Source: Pseudomonas sp. URMO17WK12:I2
GTDB taxonomy: Bacteria; Pseudomonadota; Gammaproteobacteria; Pseudomonadales; Pseudomonadaceae
Assembly (NCBI RefSeq): GCF_003253735.1
Contig: NZ_QKYW01000001.1
Coordinates: 124,001 to 188,000 of the forward strand
Direction: 5' to 3'
Length of the DNA stretch: 64,000 bases
Below the pieces are notes generated by a model. The model searched no databases and was not told the origin of the DNA. It saw nothing but the letters and a program-made list of their open reading frames with translations. The translations under genes and the position numbers were made by a program. Below, one piece after another: positions 61,753-64,000 of this stretch. Numbering within the stretch: position 1 is the first letter of the stretch; each line of letters starts with the position of its first letter.

Positions 61753-63645
61753 TCAGATCCTGAAGCTGTCTACCAGCTGCTTGAGGCGCCCGACCTGCTG
61801 ATCCAGCTCGGTACAGGCGCTGAGGCTGGCCTGCAGGTTACGCACACCATCCTGGTTCAACGTGTTGATCTCGGTGATGTCCATGTTCAGGCTTTCGATC
61901 ACCGAGGTCTGCTCCTCGGTGGCGGTGGCCACGGACTGGTTCATGCCGTCGATCTCGCCGATGCGGCGGGTCACGCCACGCAGGTTCTCGCCGGCCTGCC
62001 CACCAATGCGCACGCTGTCGTCACTGAAACGGCGGCTCTCGCCCATGGTCGCCACTGCATCACGGGCGCCGGCCTGCAGTTGCTCGATCATCTGCTGGAT
62101 TTCCTGGGCCGAGCTCTGGGTACGCTGAGCCAGGTTGCGCACCTCGTCAGCCACCACGGCGAACCCGCGCCCCGCCTCGCCGGCACGCGCGGCCTCGATG
62201 GCGGCGTTGAGCGCCAGCAGGTTGGTCTGCTCGGAAATGCCCTTGATGACGTCGAGGATCTGGCCGATGTCGTTGCTCTTCTCGCTGAGCAGCTCGATAT
62301 GGTTGCCCGAGGCCTGGATCTTGTCCGACAGGTCGCCCATCGAGCCCAGGGTGCGCTCGACCATGCCCTGGCCTTCCTCGGCATCACGGCGGGCCTCGCT
62401 GGCCTGCACCGAGGCATCGGCGGCATTGCGGGCAATTTCCTGGGCCGCGGCGCCGAGTTCGTTGATCGCCGCGGCCACGCTGTCGGTGCGCGCAGCCTGC
62501 TCGCTGGAGTTGCCCATGGAGGCATTGGAGGCCTGCACCACGGTGCTGACCCGGGCATGCACTTCGCGGGTGGTCGAGGCCACTTCGCGGATCGACTCGT
62601 GGATACGCTCGACGAAGCGGTTGAAGGCCCCGGCCAGTTGGCCGAACTCGTCACCGGAATCGATCTTCAGACGCTGGGTCAGGTCGCCCTCGCCTTCGGC
62701 GATGCCACTCATGGCATCGCTCATCACGTGCAGCGGGCGCAGCAGGATGCGGATCAGCGCGCCGAGCAGCAGCAGGATGGCGATCACCCCGATGACCGTG
62801 GAGGTCAGCGCCGAGATACGGAATTCGCGCAGCGCCGCGAAGGCCTTGCTTTCGTCCACCGACAGGCCGACGTACCAACGCACCCCGGCCAGGCCCTGCA
62901 CTGGCAGGAAGCTGACGATGCGCGCACTGCCATCGGCCGCGGCGACGTTTTGCAGCCCCGCCTCAAGGCGCGGCGCGCCACCCGGGAACAGGTCGCCGAG
63001 CTTCTTCAGCACCAGGCTCTTGTCCGGGTGCACGAATACCGTGCCCTTGTCGTCGACCAGAAACGCGTAACCCATGCCGCCGAGGTCGAAGGAGTTGAGG
63101 ATGTCGTCGATGGTCTGCAGCTTGAGATCACCTCCCACCACGCCCTGCAGGGTGCCGCCGACACTGACCGGCCGGGTGATGGTGATCAGCAGGCCATCGC
63201 GCGGGTCGGCCGCCAGGTAAGGTTCGGTCAGGCCTGGGCCGCTGGCGCCAGCGGCGCTCTTGTACCAGGGGCGCTGGCGCGGATCGTAGCCGGCCGGCAG
63301 CTCGCTGGGTGGGAACTGGGTGTAGGTGCCGTCGTTCTGCCCGTAGTAGGCATACAGGAAGGCGGACGCCACGCTGCGGTGCTGCAGGTTTCTGGCCAAT
63401 GGCGCCGGCGAGCTATCGTCCTGCACCGACTCGGCCAGGTTATCCAGCAGCTGCATGCGCCCGGAGAGCCAGTGCTGGATGTTGCCGGTCGAGACCTGAC
63501 CGACATCGTGGAGGTAGTTGGCCAGGTTGTCGCGAATCGCCGTGCGCTGCAGATAATCGTTGTACAGCGCAAAGGATGCGAAGGCCGCAATGACCACCAG
63601 GGAAGCAGCCAGCATGATCTTGTGGCTGAACTTGAGGGTGCGCAT
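61753..63645 (-). CDS. PctA-like methyl-accepting chemotaxis protein
   Basis: A 630-residue chemoreceptor with a membrane helix (about 8-28), a periplasmic dCache domain (about 30-275), a second helix (about 278-300), a HAMP domain, and a signalling domain with a hairpin tip ([22 protein letters not shown], near 475). It resembles Pseudomonas PctA in length and sequence. The dCache amino acid-binding set is complete: Tyr120, Arg125, Trp127, Tyr128, Tyr143 and Asp173, so an amino acid ligand is predicted. No CheR-tethering pentapeptide is present at the C-terminus (LVDSFRI). It stands alone between glnD and dapC with a sigma-28-like promoter. Confidence 0.92.
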   Translation of the reverse strand: MRTLKFSHKIMLAASLVVIAAFASFALYNDYLQRTAIRDNLANYLHDVGQVSTGNIQHWLSGRMQLLDNLAESVQDDSSPAPLARNLQHRSVASAFLYAYYGQNDGTYTQFPPSELPAGYDPRQRPWYKSAAGASGPGLTEPYLAADPRDGLLITITRPVSVGGTLQGVVGGDLKLQTIDDILNSFDLGGMGYAFLVDDKGTVFVHPDKSLVLKKLGDLFPGGAPRLEAGLQNVAAADGSARIVSFLPVQGLAGVRWYVGLSVDESKAFAALREFRISALTSTVIGVIAILLLLGALIRILLRPLHVMSDAMSGIAEGEGDLTQRLKIDSGDEFGQLAGAFNRFVERIHESIREVASTTREVHARVSTVVQASNASMGNSSEQAARTDSVAAAINELGAAAQEIARNAADASVQASEARRDAEEGQGMVERTLGSMGDLSDKIQASGNHIELLSEKSNDIGQILDVIKGISEQTNLLALNAAIEAARAGEAGRGFAVVADEVRNLAQRTQSSAQEIQQMIEQLQAGARDAVATMGESRRFSDDSVRIGGQAGENLRGVTRRIGEIDGMNQSVATATEEQTSVIESLNMDITEINTLNQDGVRNLQASLSACTELDQQVGRLKQLVDSFRI

Positions 63646-63956
63646 GAATGAGCTCTCGCTTGTAGGGATGCCGGGAGGAATTACCCTCAGGCTATCGACC
63701 CAAAGCGGTACGGCTTTAGCGTGGACTGGAAAAATCTGACCTGCTCGTCAGCCAGATAATGACGACAGAAAAATCACCGTCCCAGGGAGGACCACGCGCG
63801 TCTGCTCACCAGCATTTTCATCGGCACCCCACAGCCACGCTGCCGCGACGACCGCCGCGCAGCGCTGGTCGCGCCGATAAGCAATTTTCCTGAGGCCGCT
63901 CACGTGCTAGTGTCGCCAGCTTTGTCGCCGCCTTACAAAGGACCCGTCGGATCATC
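63646..63956. other. 311-bp divergent gap between the chemoreceptor gene and dapC
   Basis: The left part carries the sigma-28-like promoter of the chemoreceptor. The right part should hold the dapC promoter, but I see no clear -35/-10 pair. No RNA gene or ORF is evident. Confidence 0.6.
63692..63718 (-). promoter_or_regulatory. Sigma-28 (FliA) type promoter of the chemoreceptor gene
   Basis: On the minus strand TAAAGCCG (63711-63718) and GTCGATAG (63692-63699) are separated by exactly 11 bases. They fit the FliA pattern TAAA(N4)-N11-GCCGATAA with two mismatches in the -10. The transcript would start about 40 bases before the ATG. Confidence 0.65.
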
Positions 63957-64000
63957 ATGAACCACGCCCTCGCCCAGCTGCAGCCTTACCCCTTCGAGAA
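63957..64000 (+). CDS. dapC: Succinyldiaminopimelate transaminase, N-terminal fragment (partial)
   Basis: Only the first 14 codons are in the window (MNHALAQLQPYPFE). This matches the start of Pseudomonas DapC, the aminotransferase of lysine/diaminopimelate synthesis, and dapC follows glnD in other pseudomonads. The rest is beyond base 64000. The identification rests on this short segment and on gene order. Confidence 0.65.
   Translation, partial: MNHALAQLQPYPFE

Noticed and set aside
63873..63880. GCCGATAA on the plus strand, identical to the sigma-28 -10 consensus
   Set aside because: No TAAA-type -35 lies 11 bases upstream, and dapC is not a flagellar-type gene; treated as chance. The minus-strand match at 63692-63718 has both parts.

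Overview
The window is chromosomal DNA from a high-GC gammaproteobacterium, almost certainly a Pseudomonas (sensu lato). The evidence is protein-level resemblance to Pseudomonas families throughout (RpoS, RseP/MucP, GlnD, a PctA-type chemoreceptor, GfnR), Pseudomonas-type REP elements, and a gene order (rpoS-nlpD-popT-pcm-surE-truD-ispF, fghA-adhC-gfnR, ispD-ftsB-eno-kdsA-pyrG-tilS-accA-dnaE-rnhB-lpx genes-bamA-rseP-dxr-cdsA-uppS-frr-pyrH-tsf-rpsB / map-glnD-dapC) that matches the conserved core of that genus. I found no rRNA, tRNA, CRISPR array, prophage, full insertion sequence or plasmid gene.

Layout. 1-4.4 kb: end of pta, a YihG-type acyltransferase, a REP-containing repeat element, a REC-PAS-GGDEF diguanylate cyclase, an OmpA-like lipoprotein with a good AlgU-type promoter, and a metallo-hydrolase. 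4.5-11.2 kb: a lipid-related accessory block (DUF1329 and DUF1302 envelope proteins, a fatty acid-CoA ligase, and a divergent thiolase) with a PsrA-like box and a perfect palindrome upstream of the DUF1302 gene. 11.2-19.4 kb: mixed single genes (LysE exporter, 2-hydroxyacid dehydrogenase, RsmC, a yybP-ykoY manganese riboswitch with a GDT1-type exporter, an M48 lipoprotein protease, a MITE-like repeat, a catalytic-residue-poor SRAP protein with DUF2007 and CPXCG partners, an acyltransferase, a YajG lipoprotein and a 64-residue protein). 19.9-27.4 kb: mqo facing the rpoS-nlpD-popT-pcm-surE-truD-ispF array. 27.7-31.5 kb: a Dps-family protein and the glutathione-dependent formaldehyde pathway with its LysR regulator. 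31.6-57.9 kb: long minus-strand runs for isoprenoid precursor synthesis, cell division, central metabolism, DNA replication, lipid A, outer-membrane assembly, phospholipid and undecaprenyl phosphate synthesis, nucleotide synthesis and translation. 58.1-64 kb: map and glnD on the plus strand, a chemoreceptor with a sigma-28 type promoter on the minus strand, and the first codons of dapC.

How the genes connect. Much of the window builds the envelope: lpxA/B/D, fabZ and kdsA for lipid A-KDO; skp, bamA and rseP for outer-membrane protein assembly and stress signalling; accA, cdsA and two acyltransferases for phospholipid; ispD, ispF, dxr and uppS for the undecaprenyl carrier, with popT to recycle it. 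Many genes in the minus-strand arrays overlap by 1 or 4 bases (ATGA, GTGA or TGATG), which suggests translational coupling. Stress and starvation control is represented by rpoS with a PsrA-type box inside nlpD, and a second PsrA-like box sits at the lipid block.

The most unusual items are the SRAP-like protein that has lost Cys2 and other active-site residues, the paired operator-like sites at 8085-8110, the repeat element whose end overlaps the cyclase stop codon, and the lack of an rsmZ-like RNA beside rpoS. No clearly new multi-gene system is visible; the window is mostly conserved core genome.
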